DNA of 64,000 nt from Komagataeibacter nataicola (GTDB lineage Bacteria > Pseudomonadota > Alphaproteobacteria > Acetobacterales > Acetobacteraceae), in the NCBI RefSeq assembly GCF_003207795.1, contig NZ_NIRT01000012.1, forward strand, positions 1 through 64,000, read 5' to 3'. Below, one piece after another: positions 53,885 through 63,701 of the stretch. The notes under the pieces are model-generated. The model was not told the DNA's origin. It saw nothing but the letters and a program-made list of their open reading frames with translations, and ran no database searches. The first letter of the stretch is position 1, and every line of letters begins with the position of its first letter. A program made the translations under genes and the position numbers.

Positions 53885-54531
53885 GCGCCACCCTGCCGCT
53901 GGCCCTCGTGCATGGCTGGGCCTTTGATCCCGCGTTCTGGAGCGCGACCCGCACGGCCCTTGGCAGGGCACGGACGCGTTGCCTCGACTTTGGATTCTTT
54001 GCGCCCCACGCCCATATGGAACTGCCGCAGGAACCCTATATCGGAGTCGGGCACTCACTTGGTACGCTATGGCTTCTGCGTCACCATGGGCCATTGTGCC
54101 GGGGCATGATCCTGATAAACGGTTTCAGCCGGTTCGGGGCCGGGCCGGACTTTACAGCCGGGATCGGCCGGCGCGTGATCGAACGCATGCGCCAGGGGCT
54201 GCTGCGTGCGCCACAGGGACTCCTGCACAGCTTCCGCCTGCGCGCGGGCATTGATGCGCCGGTTCCTGAACCGATTCAGCGCGACCGGCTGGAAACCGGG
54301 CTCGAAGCCCTGATGGATATGGATTGCCGGGCCGACCTGAACCGCACGACATGCCCGGTTCACGTCATGGCGGGTACGCAGGATGCCATTGCGCCCCCCG
54401 CACTGACCGAGGCCTGCTTTGCTGCCCGGCCAGTTGAATGGGTGGAAGGAGGGCACCTGCTGCCGCTCACGCATGCCACGGCCTGTGCCAATGCCATTAC
54501 TACCATGGCCAGACGGATGATGTCATCATGA
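53881..54531 (+). CDS. BioH-like alpha/beta hydrolase (probable pimeloyl-ACP methyl ester esterase)
   Basis: A 216-residue alpha/beta hydrolase. The nucleophile elbow is GVGHSLGTL (Ser59), the acid is in AGTQDAIAP and the His in EGGHLLPLTH. It starts and ends in ATGA overlaps between bioF and bioC/D, so it belongs to the biotin pathway. The role of removing the methyl group that BioC adds to the pimeloyl precursor is the obvious one. At 216 residues it is shorter than E. coli BioH (about 256) and has a smaller lid, so it may be one of the BioG/BioK-like replacements. Confidence 0.82.
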   Translation: MSATLPLALVHGWAFDPAFWSATRTALGRARTRCLDFGFFAPHAHMELPQEPYIGVGHSLGTLWLLRHHGPLCRGMILINGFSRFGAGPDFTAGIGRRVIERMRQGLLRAPQGLLHSFRLRAGIDAPVPEPIQRDRLETGLEALMDMDCRADLNRTTCPVHVMAGTQDAIAPPALTEACFAARPVEWVEGGHLLPLTHATACANAITTMARRMMSS

Positions 54532-55925
54532 CGCGCAAGGACAGCATTGCCGCCCGTTTCGATACGGCGCAGGACTACGAGCAGGCGGCCCGCATCCAGC
54601 GCATTGCCGCCACTGAACTGGCCCGGCGCATTGCAGTCAGCATGGCGCCCCATGCCCCGCGCCGCATTCTGGAAATTGGCTGTGGCACCGGCTTTCTGAC
54701 CCGTGAACTGCGCCGCCTGTTCCCGCAGGCCCATATCACCGCCACCGATATCGCCCCTGGCATGCTGCAACGCCTTGCCCGGCGCATGCCCGATGATGAC
54801 CAGCTTGTGCTGCACCGCATGGATGGCGAGGCGCCAGATCTGACCGGCCCGTTCGACCTGATCTGCTCCAGCCTGGCCATGCAGTGGTTTACCGACCGCA
54901 AGGCGGCACTCGCCGCACTGGCCCGGCTGCTGGTGCCGGGGGGGCACATGGCGCTGGCAACCCTGTGCGCGGACAGCTTTCGCCAATGGCGAACGGCCTA
55001 TCAGGCCGTGGGCAGGGTATGCCCCATGGCTAATTATCCGTCCTGCACGAAACTGCAGGCTGAATGGCCGGATTGTGGCGCAGGCCTGTGGCAAGACGCT
55101 GAAATCATCGATACGCCTGCTTCACCACTGGCCTTCGTGCGCGAGCTCCGCGCTATTGGCGCAACCCATACGGACGTTCCCCAGACGGATGGCCTGCGGC
55201 GCGTACTGGCTGCGGCAGGCGCGGCGGATGCGCCTTTTGCCATATCGTATCACGTGGCGTACGGGCTGTTCCATCGCAGGCCATGGCCCGGCGTGTTTGT
55301 GACCGGTACGGATACGGATGTTGGCAAGACCGTAGCTTCGGCCGCCCTGGTGCGGGCCTGGAACGCCGCTTACTGGAAGCCCCTGCAGAGCGGCACGGAT
55401 GATGCGCCATCCGATAGCATGAGCCTGCGCCACCTGGCCGGCCCTGATGCCACGCGGCTTTATCCGTCCGCGGCGAGTTTTGGGGCTTCCCTCTCGCCCG
55501 AGGACGCGGCCCGGCAGGCCAATGCCCGCATTGACCCCGCTGCCATCGCCCTGCCACGTCACGATCCCTCAGCAGGTCCGGTGGTGGTGGAAGGAGCGGG
55601 GGGCGTGTTTGTTCCGATTGCGCCCGATTACCTGATGATCGACCTGATGGTGCGGCTCGCGCTGCCTGTGGTGCTGGTTGCGCGCAGCACGCTGGGCACG
55701 ATCAACCACACGCTGCTCAGCCTTGCCGCCCTGCGCGCGCGCGGGCTGCATGTGGCAGGCGTGATCCTGAACGGTCCGCTCGAACCCGTGGGGCGTGATG
55801 CCATCATACGCCACGGGCAGGTCCGTATTCTGGCGCAGTTCCCGCCCATAACCCCCATGGGGCCGGAAGCGGTGGCGCAACTCGCGGCCCTGCTGCCACC
55901 GTGGCGTGACATCGTGCAGTCATGA
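54528..55925 (+). CDS. Fused malonyl-ACP O-methyltransferase / dethiobiotin synthetase (BioC-BioD)
   Basis: One 465-residue reading frame carries two enzymes. Residues 1-250 match BioC: ARFDTAQDYEQAARIQR, SAM loop ILEIGCGTGFLTREL at about 47-61 and SSLAMQWFTDRKAAL; BioC methylates malonyl-ACP to start pimelate synthesis. From about 254 it matches BioD: P-loop GTDTDVGKT (260-268), YWKPLQSGTDD and VVEGAGGVFVPI; BioD closes the ureido ring of dethiobiotin from DAPA. No stop or frameshift lies between them, and the linker is only a few residues. It overlaps the BioH-like gene by ATGA. bioB is not in the window. Confidence 0.92.
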   Translation: MTRKDSIAARFDTAQDYEQAARIQRIAATELARRIAVSMAPHAPRRILEIGCGTGFLTRELRRLFPQAHITATDIAPGMLQRLARRMPDDDQLVLHRMDGEAPDLTGPFDLICSSLAMQWFTDRKAALAALARLLVPGGHMALATLCADSFRQWRTAYQAVGRVCPMANYPSCTKLQAEWPDCGAGLWQDAEIIDTPASPLAFVRELRAIGATHTDVPQTDGLRRVLAAAGAADAPFAISYHVAYGLFHRRPWPGVFVTGTDTDVGKTVASAALVRAWNAAYWKPLQSGTDDAPSDSMSLRHLAGPDATRLYPSAASFGASLSPEDAARQANARIDPAAIALPRHDPSAGPVVVEGAGGVFVPIAPDYLMIDLMVRLALPVVLVARSTLGTINHTLLSLAALRARGLHVAGVILNGPLEPVGRDAIIRHGQVRILAQFPPITPMGPEAVAQLAALLPPWRDIVQS

Positions 55926-55926
55926 G

Positions 55927-55970
55927 AACGCCGCCTTTTTGAAAAAAGGCGGCTCCCCAAAACACTTACT
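55927..55970 (+). repeat. Half copy of dispersed hairpin repeat
   Basis: GCCGCCTTTTT (55930-55940) and AAAAAGGCGGC (55943-55953) form a perfect arm pair, followed by CCCCAAAACACTT. This is the second-hairpin half of the element at 20181-20263. It lies between converging bioC/D and lexA and may serve as a transcription end. Confidence 0.65.
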
Positions 55971-56003
55971 GATTTTTTACAGGCTGGCAGCGGGCCGTAA
56001 CCT

Positions 56004-56675
56004 TTAATAGCGGCGGATCAGGCCTGCCAGCGTGCCCTGTATGTACACACGCCCCGCCGGAAAAACCCGGGTATCATAGGCACTATTGGCCGGGATCAGC
56101 GCAATTTCGTTCCCCTGATGGCGGATGCGCTTGAGGGTCACCTCATCGCCATCAATCAGCGCCACTACGATCTCTCCATCGTTTGCATGGTTCTGCTCAC
56201 GGATGATGACCATGTCACCATCAAGAATACCGGCTTCCTCCATCGAGTTGCCCGTTACTTCCAGCGCGTAATGGCTGGCCTTGCCCAGCATGTCGGCGGG
56301 CACGGTGATGCGGGTGGTCTCGGGGGTTATGGCCTCGATGGGATTGCCTGCGGCGATACGCCCCACGAAAGGCACGTCCATTACCGCGCCGGGCATCTCG
56401 GGGGCGGGCAGATCCGGCGCGGGCTGGGGCGAATCGGCAGGGCGGGGCGGGGGCGCATCAATATCGGGCAGGCGCAGGATCTCGAGCGCACGGGCCCGAT
56501 GATGCCTGCGGTGCAGGAACCCACGCTCCTCCAGCGCCGAAATGAGGCGATGAATGCCAGACTTCGAGCGCAGGCCGAGCGCATCCTTCATTTCATCGAA
56601 GGAGGGGGAAAAGCCCGTGCGGCGCAGATGACCATCGATAAACAGCAAAAGCTCATGTTGTTTCTTGGTGAGCAT
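56004..56675 (-). CDS. lexA: SOS repressor LexA
   Basis: A 223-residue repressor and self-cleaving protease. The N-terminal winged helix begins [21 protein letters not shown]. The cleavage site is Ala109-Gly110 (RIAAGNP), and the catalytic dyad is Ser144 ([10 protein letters not shown]) and Lys182 (VTLKRI). A Pro-rich linker of about 30 residues joins the two domains. RecA-stimulated cleavage induces the SOS genes. A GTTC-N7-GTTC box 75 bp upstream suggests self-regulation. Confidence 0.97.
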   Translation of the reverse strand: MLTKKQHELLLFIDGHLRRTGFSPSFDEMKDALGLRSKSGIHRLISALEERGFLHRRHHRARALEILRLPDIDAPPPRPADSPQPAPDLPAPEMPGAVMDVPFVGRIAAGNPIEAITPETTRITVPADMLGKASHYALEVTGNSMEEAGILDGDMVIIREQNHANDGEIVVALIDGDEVTLKRIRHQGNEIALIPANSAYDTRVFPAGRVYIQGTLAGLIRRY

Positions 56676-56749
56676 GCCGCATGTCCTTTTGCCGTGAGCA
56701 GCGCCGCCGATGCGGAAACGCTATGGAACAAATCAAAAACCTGTTCCGT

Positions 56750-56764
56750 GTTCTATATTGGTTC
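56750..56764. promoter_or_regulatory. Alphaproteobacterial SOS box upstream of lexA
   Basis: GTTC-TATATTG-GTTC is an exact match to the direct-repeat GTTC-N7-GTTC operator of alphaproteobacterial LexA. It lies 75 bp upstream of the lexA start, in the gap behind moeA. A second dyad, GGAACA-N11-TGTTCC at 56726-56748, is adjacent. Confidence 0.75.
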
Positions 56765-56792
56765 CCCCTTTCGCGTCAACCGGCATTCCGGC

Positions 56793-58001
56793 CTATGCAA
56801 AGACGTGATCGATACGGATCACGGCGCATGCATCGCCCGCGCGGGCTGCTGGCGCATGCGGCGCGCGCAGCACGAGCGCCTGACTTTGCGCCAGCACGTG
56901 CAGCATGGCCGAATCCTGCACGGGGAAGGGCGTTGCCACCAGGCGGCCCTGCGCATCATGTGCAAGGGTTGCGCGCAGGTGGTCCATACGCTGGTCGTTT
57001 TCCGGCACGTCGCAGCCAAGGATGGCCTGGACCGGCGGTTCGATGGCCTGTGCCAGCCCGGCCATGCGCCGCAGGGCGGGCAGCACGAACACGATGGAAC
57101 ACACGAATGCCGCAACCGGGTTGCCTGGCAGGCCGATAAAGGGCAGGCGGCCCAGATGGCCCGACATCAGCGGGCGGCCCGGCCGCATGGCAATCTTCCA
57201 GAAATCGGTTTCAAGCCCCACCTGTTCCAGCCCGCGCCGCACCAGGTCGTGGCTGCCCACGCTGGCCCCGCCCGCGGTCAGCAGCATGTCCACGCCATCA
57301 ATCATGCGCTCCAGCGTTGCCACATCGGCCATGTCATCGCGCAGTACCGGCAGCATGACCGGCTCGGCGCCCACGGCGCGCAGCAGGGCGGCAAGCATGG
57401 GGGTATTGGCGTTGGCGATCTGGCCCGCACCAATGGCGCTGCCGGGCAGGAGCAGTTCATCGCCCGTGGCGGCAATGGCCACGCGCGGGCGGCGGGCAAC
57501 CTGCACCCACGCATTGTTGGCCGCTGCCGCCAGCCCCACATCGCGTGCCGACAGTCTCTGGCCTGCGGGCGCAAGCATCTGCCCCGCTGCAAAATCCTGC
57601 CCCTTGCGGCGCACATAGGTGCCAGGCGCCAGCGTGTGCGTGGTGTGCACGCTGCTGCCCTCGCGTTGCGCATTCTCCTGTATCAGCACGGCATCCGTGC
57701 CTGCGGGCATGACGCTGCCGGTAAAAATCCGCACGCACTGCCCGGGGCCAGCCGTGCCGGTAAAGGGGTGGCCCGCAGGGGCCTCGGCAATGCAGGCAAG
57801 CGTTACTCCGCCCGCCGAAAGATCCGCCGCACGCACGGCGTAGCCATCCATGGACGAAACATCGGCTGGCGGGTTGAACAGCCCCGCCATGATGGGGGCC
57901 GCGCTTACGCGCCCACAGGCATCGGTCAGGGCCACGACCTCGGCTGGCAGGGGGAAAACCCCTTCCAGAATCCGCTCACGGGCTTGCGCTACACTCAACA
58001 T
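56793..58001 (-). CDS. moeA: Molybdopterin molybdenumtransferase
   Basis: A 402-residue enzyme that inserts molybdate into adenylated molybdopterin. FNPPADVSSMDGYAVRAADL, RIFTGSVMPAGTDAVLIQEN, LLTAGGASVGSHDLVRRGL and MRPGRPLMSGHLGRLPFIGLPGNPVA are strongly conserved. The ATG at 58001 is chosen; a GTG four codons upstream is possible. lexA follows downstream on the same strand. Together with moaA it supplies the cofactor for the aldehyde dehydrogenase at the right edge. Confidence 0.95.
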   Translation of the reverse strand: MLSVAQARERILEGVFPLPAEVVALTDACGRVSAAPIMAGLFNPPADVSSMDGYAVRAADLSAGGVTLACIAEAPAGHPFTGTAGPGQCVRIFTGSVMPAGTDAVLIQENAQREGSSVHTTHTLAPGTYVRRKGQDFAAGQMLAPAGQRLSARDVGLAAAANNAWVQVARRPRVAIAATGDELLLPGSAIGAGQIANANTPMLAALLRAVGAEPVMLPVLRDDMADVATLERMIDGVDMLLTAGGASVGSHDLVRRGLEQVGLETDFWKIAMRPGRPLMSGHLGRLPFIGLPGNPVAAFVCSIVFVLPALRRMAGLAQAIEPPVQAILGCDVPENDQRMDHLRATLAHDAQGRLVATPFPVQDSAMLHVLAQSQALVLRAPHAPAARAGDACAVIRIDHVFA

Positions 58002-58056
58002 CGGGCACGGCACTCCATTTTTTTTGCCATTCTGGGGCGATTCCAGCAGAAATATT

Positions 58057-58073
58057 GGTCAAGGCGCTTGACC
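58057..58073. promoter_or_regulatory. Dyad between moeA and rpmG
   Basis: GGTCAAG-GCG-CTTGACC is a perfect 7-bp dyad with a three-base centre. The right arm contains TTGACC, a plausible -35 for rpmG about 90 bp downstream, although no good -10 follows at the usual spacing. It may be an operator for either divergent gene. Confidence 0.4.
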
Positions 58074-58161
58074 TGAGCCTTGTGTATGCGCATTTTCCGC
58101 CAACTTGAACCACTGCTGCACCTGAGTGTTCCAGCAGCGGCGGAGCAGTGCTGAGGATATC

Positions 58162-58329
58162 ATGGCCAAGAGCAACACCATTCAGATCAAACTCGTCTCC
58201 ACGGCGGACACGGGCTACTTCTATGTGACCAAGAAGAATGCCCGCGCCCAGACTGGCAAGATGGAACTGCGGAAATATGACCCCGTCGCGCGCAAGCACG
58301 TGGCCTTCCGCGAAGCGAAGATCAAATAA
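58162..58329 (+). CDS. rpmG: 50S ribosomal protein L33
   Basis: A 55-residue basic protein beginning [23 protein letters not shown] and ending [21 protein letters not shown], typical of L33. The CxxC pairs of zinc-binding L33 forms are absent, so it is the zinc-independent (C-minus) type. GAGGAT lies just ahead of the ATG. A strong terminator follows at 58351-58385. Confidence 0.97.
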   Translation: MAKSNTIQIKLVSTADTGYFYVTKKNARAQTGKMELRKYDPVARKHVAFREAKIK

Positions 58330-58350
58330 TCTCCCGACTTGTGGAGATGA

Positions 58351-58385
58351 AAAAACCCCGGCAGGTTTTCCGCCGGGGTTTTTTT
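58351..58385 (+). terminator. Intrinsic terminator of rpmG
   Basis: AAAAACCCCGGC (58351-58362) pairs perfectly with GCCGGGGTTTTT (58372-58383) across a nine-base loop, followed by more T. It begins 21 bp after the rpmG stop. Confidence 0.9.
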
Positions 58386-58406
58386 GTATCTGTGGCCCAT
58401 CGGGGC

Positions 58407-58488
58407 AAAAGTTTTTCCAGGTACCACCACTTTTTTTCGGACCGGCAGCATCTGGTGAAGCATCTTGAAAAAAGCTTCACCATTTTAA
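58407..58488 (-). repeat. Dispersed double-hairpin repeat, inverted diverged copy
   Basis: Read on the minus strand it starts ATGGTGAAGCTTTTTTC, has GATGCTTCACC as the first hairpin partner, a second GC-containing part with CCGGTCCGAAAAAAAG, and ends TGGAAAAACTTTTG. The order matches the copy at 20181-20263 with several changes. It lies between the rpmG terminator and the end of the FtsB-like gene. Confidence 0.65.
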
Positions 58489-58510
58489 GAGAATTGAGCC
58501 GCCAGCCGTT

Positions 58511-58840
58511 TCAGTACAGATGGTCATGTTCCGCGTAAGGCACGACAATCTCGTCCTGGCGCGCAAGGTTCTGCATGGAGCGGGCGCGTTCATCGAGCAG
58601 ATCGGTGTCGAGCGCGCCTTCCTTGAGGCCGCGCACGCGGCGCAGCCACACTTCCTGCTCGGCCGTGGCGTCCTTCTGGGCGGCGTGGGCCTCATCAAGC
58701 AGGTGCAACTGCGTGGCGTAGCTGTGCAGCCCATGCTCGCCGCGCATGACGTTCCAGCCAAAATAGGCCGTCAGCCCGATGAACAGGGCAGGGGGAATGG
58801 TCGCCCGCATCACACGTTTCGCGATCTTGACTACCTGCAC
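58511..58840 (-). CDS. FtsB/DivIC-like septum formation initiator
   Basis: A 109-residue single-pass membrane protein: a membrane helix at about residues 13-30 (IPPALFIGLTAYFGWNVMRG), then a coiled coil (HLLDEAHAAQKDATAEQEVWLRRVRGLKE) and the conserved ending DLLDERARSMQNLARQDEIVV. This matches the FtsB/DivIC group that binds FtsL and FtsQ in the divisome. The GTG at 58840 has AGGGGAAA upstream. It follows eno by 59 bp, the order eno-ftsB that is conserved in proteobacteria. Confidence 0.9.
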   Translation of the reverse strand: MQVVKIAKRVMRATIPPALFIGLTAYFGWNVMRGEHGLHSYATQLHLLDEAHAAQKDATAEQEVWLRRVRGLKEGALDTDLLDERARSMQNLARQDEIVVPYAEHDHLY

Positions 58841-58899
58841 TCCATTTCCCCTTTCCGTATTCTCAATCCGGACGGGCTTAACCCGCCCGGAGCAGCATG

Positions 58900-60267
<1,368 letters not shown>

Positions 60268-60318
60268 TCATGCCAGAGTAGGCTATGCACACAGCACAAG
60301 ATATTAGGAGAACCTGCC

Positions 60319-60804
60319 GTGAAACGCCTGCCGCTGCTTGCCATAGTTACCGCACTGGCCAGCCTGCTGCCACTGTTTGGCTGCACCTGCGCGATCCTGT
60401 TCCTTTCACCCGACCACACCCCGCGCCTGCTGACCGCTGCCGTGGGCTATGGCGCGGTGATGCTGTCTTTCCTCGGCGCGGTGCACTGGGGTATGGCGCT
60501 GGAGCAGCCTGACATCATACCCGCTGGCGGCACGCAGCGCCTGACCAACCTGCGGCTCGTACTTGGCGGCCTGCCGGCTTTTATTGGCTGGATCGGGCTA
60601 TGCGCCGCCACCGTGCAGGAACTCGCCGGTCTCATGACGTTGATCGCGGGGTTTGCAGCCACAATCGTGGTGGAGCGTGTGGCCTGGCGGCAGGGCGCCA
60701 TGCCACGGGGCTACATGACGGTGCAGTGGTTTGTCATCTGCCTGGCGGAGCTGTGCTTCGTGGCGATTCTGGCTGCCTGCATGGGCATGCGTCCCGGCGG
60801 CTGA
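60319..60804 (+). CDS. DUF3429 family membrane protein
   Basis: A 161-residue inner-membrane protein with about four to five helices. The family mark is the segment AVMLSFLGAVHWGMALE after the first two helices; DUF3429 includes the mitochondrial TMEM69 proteins. The start is a GTG at 60319 with AGGAG eight bases upstream, giving VKRLPLLAIVTALASL. The function is unknown. It ends before a bidirectional terminator. Confidence 0.82.
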   Translation: MKRLPLLAIVTALASLLPLFGCTCAILFLSPDHTPRLLTAAVGYGAVMLSFLGAVHWGMALEQPDIIPAGGTQRLTNLRLVLGGLPAFIGWIGLCAATVQELAGLMTLIAGFAATIVVERVAWRQGAMPRGYMTVQWFVICLAELCFVAILAACMGMRPGG

Positions 60805-60834
60805 GGGGCGCGCCGCATATCGCGCAGGCCATTA

Positions 60835-60870
60835 AAAAAGCCCGGCATGCAGGCGCATGCCGGGCTTTTT
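60835..60870. terminator. Bidirectional intrinsic terminator
   Basis: AAAAAGCCCGGCATGC (60835-60850) pairs perfectly with GCATGCCGGGCTTTTT (60855-60870) across AGGC. T runs on both strands serve both the DUF3429 gene and the aldehyde dehydrogenase operon, which converge here. Confidence 0.93.
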
Positions 60871-60892
60871 CATTGCATCCGGGTGCTAGAGA

Positions 60893-63214
60893 TCAGCTTC
60901 CCTGCAATCCGCGCAGCACATCGGCCGGGCGCACCGGCATATGGCGCAGGCGCACGCCCACGGCGTTGAAGATGGCGTTGCCAATGGCAGGCCCCACCAC
61001 CGTCGTGCCCGGCTCACCAAGACCCATGGGTTTTTCGGTGCTGGGCAGGAACTCGATGTCCATCTCCGGCGTATCGGCAATACGCAGCGGGGTATAGGTG
61101 TTCAGGTTCCGGTCCACGGGCATGCCGTTCACGATTTCCGTGTTCTCAAACAGGACCATGCTCAGGCCCCACAGCGCCGCGCCCTCGGTCTGGGCTTTGG
61201 CGCCATCGGGGTCAACCACGGTGCCCGCATCGACCACGATGGTCAGCTTCTGGCAGGTGACCACGCCGGTGCTGCGGTCAACATGCACCTGCGCCACGCA
61301 ACCGATCCAGGTCGGCATGCCGCGTTCCTGCCCCGCCGTGGTGGCCAGACCGAATGCGGTATCCTTGGGCAGGGTGGTCTTGCCCCAGTTCACCTTTTCC
61401 ATCAGGCGGCGGACAACGGCGGCCTGGCGCAGCGCGCCGCCCACGGAATCCGGCGCTTCGCCCTTGTTGCGGCCCTGTGCGGTCAGCAGGTCAAGGCGGA
61501 ACTGGGCGGGGTCTTTTTTCTGGCGGTGCGCGACCTCGTCGAGGAAGCACTCGATCCCCCAGCTGGTCCAGCCGGGGCTGACCGAACGCAGCCAGCCGGG
61601 GCGGAAGGTCTTTTCCGCCAGGTCATTGCGCAGCGCGCGCACCCGGAAGGCCCCAACCTCATACCAGTGGTCACCACCGGCAATGGCGAACTGGTCATAA
61701 GGCTTGCCGTCCACGCCCTTTTCCATGAAGGCCTGCGCCATCACGCCCGTGGGCCAGCCCGCGGCGGCCTGGTAGTCCATGCCCGTGATCCTGTCGCTGC
61801 CATCAAACGCCATGCGCACGCGCTGGACGGAAGGCGAGCGGAAGGAGTCGAACTGCATGTCGTCCGAGCGGGTCAGGATCAGCTTGACCGGCTTGCCACC
61901 AAGCGCCTTGGAGGCGAGGGCGGCGGGGATCATGTAGTCACCGTTGAGGCGGCGGCCAAAGCCCCCGCCAAGCAGGTAGCTGCGCAGGATCACCTTGCTC
62001 TCGGGCACCTGCAGCGCCTTGGCCAGCGTGGGCAGGATCAGGCTCTGCCACTGGTTGCCGGCATGGATTTCGTACACGCCGTCCTTCTCGAAGGCGACGG
62101 CATTGGTCGGCTCAAGCTGGTAGTGCAGCACGGATGCGCAGGTATATTCCTGCTCCATGACCGTATGCGCGCTGCTGAAGGCCTGGTCCACGCCGTCATC
62201 ATTGAAGATGTAGACGCCGCCATCCCTGTTCTTGATCAGCTCGCGGCCACGGTCCTGAATGTCCGCCTCGGATGTGTGGATGGTCTCGCCCGGCGTCCAC
62301 TCAACCTTCAGCGCATCCGCCGCGCGGATGGCGGCGCTGTAGGTCCTGGCCAGCACTACGACCCAGCCCTGTACCACCTCGGACGGATCCTCGATGATCA
62401 GGTAGCGCTCATAGCCCTTGATCTTCTTGGCGTCCGTATCATCAACGGAGCGCACCTTCGAGCCATAACGGGTGGGCGGCATCTTGGGGCGGGCATAGAC
62501 CATGCCCTCCACCTTGACGTCGATGCCATAGATGGCGGTGCCGTTGGTCTTGGCCGGAATGTCCAGCGCCTTGATCTCGGCATTGCCGATCAGGCGGCGT
62601 TCGCTCGCGGGCTTGAGCGGCAGCTTGGCCATTTCCTCAGGCGTGAAGGAGTGCGACGGATGGCCCTTGGCCACGATATCGCCAAAGCTGATCTGCTTGG
62701 TGCCAGCCGACACGATGCCATTGGCCACCGTGCACCTGTCAGGTGTCGTGCCAAGCAGGCGGGCGGCTTCCTCGACCAGCGCGGTGCGGGTTGCGGCGCC
62801 AGCCTGGCGAAACACGTCCCATGTCATCCACACCGACCAGCTGCCGCCGGTCACCATCAGGCCCCATTTGGGGTCGGTGTCCACGTAGTTGATGCGGACC
62901 TTGCTCCAGTCGGCTTCCATCTCGTCCGCAATGATGCGGGCGAGGGCGGTGCCGATATGCTGGCCCATCTCCGCGCGGATGATGTTGACCGTGATCTCGC
63001 CATCGGGCGCAATCGAGCACCAGATGGTCGGTTCGAACGCGCCATCACCCGGCAGCGCCCTGTCGAGCGGGAAAATCTGGTTGGCCGCAGCCGGACGCGC
63101 GAAGCCGAACATGACCCCGGCGCCAAGCGAGGTGACAAGAAAGCCACGACGCGACAGGCTGGTCTGCTCACGGCGCCCATCCTTGCCCAGGCGGAAGCGG
63201 TTTAATCTACCCAT
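60893..63214 (-). CDS. aldH: Membrane-bound aldehyde dehydrogenase, molybdopterin large subunit
   Basis: A xanthine-dehydrogenase-family subunit of 773 residues. A Tat signal, SLSRRGFLVTSLGAGVMFGF, sends the folded protein to the periplasm. Cofactor segments include RAEMGQHIGTALARIIADEM, GGSWSVWMTWDVFRQAGAATR, LLGGGFGRRLNGDYMIPAA and GLGEPGTTVVGPAIGNAIFNAV with the expected catalytic Glu in GLGE. In acetic acid bacteria this complex oxidises acetaldehyde to acetic acid and passes electrons to ubiquinone. The ATG at 63214 has GGAG upstream and overlaps the small subunit by 8 bases. Isoquinoline oxidoreductase relatives are similar, so substrate rests partly on context. Confidence 0.9.
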   Translation of the reverse strand: MGRLNRFRLGKDGRREQTSLSRRGFLVTSLGAGVMFGFARPAAANQIFPLDRALPGDGAFEPTIWCSIAPDGEITVNIIRAEMGQHIGTALARIIADEMEADWSKVRINYVDTDPKWGLMVTGGSWSVWMTWDVFRQAGAATRTALVEEAARLLGTTPDRCTVANGIVSAGTKQISFGDIVAKGHPSHSFTPEEMAKLPLKPASERRLIGNAEIKALDIPAKTNGTAIYGIDVKVEGMVYARPKMPPTRYGSKVRSVDDTDAKKIKGYERYLIIEDPSEVVQGWVVVLARTYSAAIRAADALKVEWTPGETIHTSEADIQDRGRELIKNRDGGVYIFNDDGVDQAFSSAHTVMEQEYTCASVLHYQLEPTNAVAFEKDGVYEIHAGNQWQSLILPTLAKALQVPESKVILRSYLLGGGFGRRLNGDYMIPAALASKALGGKPVKLILTRSDDMQFDSFRSPSVQRVRMAFDGSDRITGMDYQAAAGWPTGVMAQAFMEKGVDGKPYDQFAIAGGDHWYEVGAFRVRALRNDLAEKTFRPGWLRSVSPGWTSWGIECFLDEVAHRQKKDPAQFRLDLLTAQGRNKGEAPDSVGGALRQAAVVRRLMEKVNWGKTTLPKDTAFGLATTAGQERGMPTWIGCVAQVHVDRSTGVVTCQKLTIVVDAGTVVDPDGAKAQTEGAALWGLSMVLFENTEIVNGMPVDRNLNTYTPLRIADTPEMDIEFLPSTEKPMGLGEPGTTVVGPAIGNAIFNAVGVRLRHMPVRPADVLRGLQGS

Positions 63215-63680
63215 TTGATGCATCTCCGCGTGCGTTGGCCGCGGCCTTCTTGATGGCCTCACGAATGCGAATATAGGTCATGCACCGGCACAGGCTGCCT
63301 GCCATGACGGCATCGATTTCCTCATCCGTGGGAGAGGGGTAATCCTTCAGCAGGCTCACGGCCTGCATGATCTGCCCGGACTGGCAGTAGCCGCATTGCG
63401 GCACCTGGATCTCGCGCCAGGCCTGCTGCACGGGGTGGTTACCCTCGGGGTCGATGCCTTCGATCGTGGTGATGTCGGCACCTTCTGCCGCGCTGACTGG
63501 CGTCACGCACGAGCGGGTGGCCCGGCCACCGATATGGATGGTGCACGCACCACACATGCCGATGCCACAACCGAATTTTGTTCCGGTCAGGCCAACTTCA
63601 TCACGGATGACCCACAGCAGGGGTGTATCATCCGGCACGTCAACGGTTACGTCTCGTCCATTGAGGCGAAAGGTCGTCAT
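63207..63680 (-). CDS. Aldehyde dehydrogenase (2Fe-2S) small subunit
   Basis: A 157-residue protein with two 2Fe-2S centres. The plant-ferredoxin-type ligands are Cys38, Cys43, Cys46 and Cys58 (FGCGIGMCGACTIHI); the second cluster uses Cys96, Cys99, Cys131 and Cys133 (QCGYCQSG and LCRCM). It moves electrons from the molybdopterin subunit to the cytochrome subunit. No signal peptide is present, so it probably rides out with the Tat signal of the large subunit. It lies between the cytochrome and large-subunit genes. Confidence 0.93.
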   Translation of the reverse strand: MTTFRLNGRDVTVDVPDDTPLLWVIRDEVGLTGTKFGCGIGMCGACTIHIGGRATRSCVTPVSAAEGADITTIEGIDPEGNHPVQQAWREIQVPQCGYCQSGQIMQAVSLLKDYPSPTDEEIDAVMAGSLCRCMTYIRIREAIKKAAANARGDASNG

Positions 63681-63701
63681 GTTCTAGCTCCGTCTTTCAG
63701 C

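Noticed and set aside
56118-58076. A 652-codon plus-strand frame across lexA and moeA
   Set aside because: It spans two real genes and their intergenic SOS box, and its sequence is biased like other shadow frames.
60941-63205. A 754-codon plus-strand frame opposite the aldehyde dehydrogenase large subunit
   Set aside because: It mirrors the coding strand's codon bias and has no recognisable domain; the minus-strand protein is clear.
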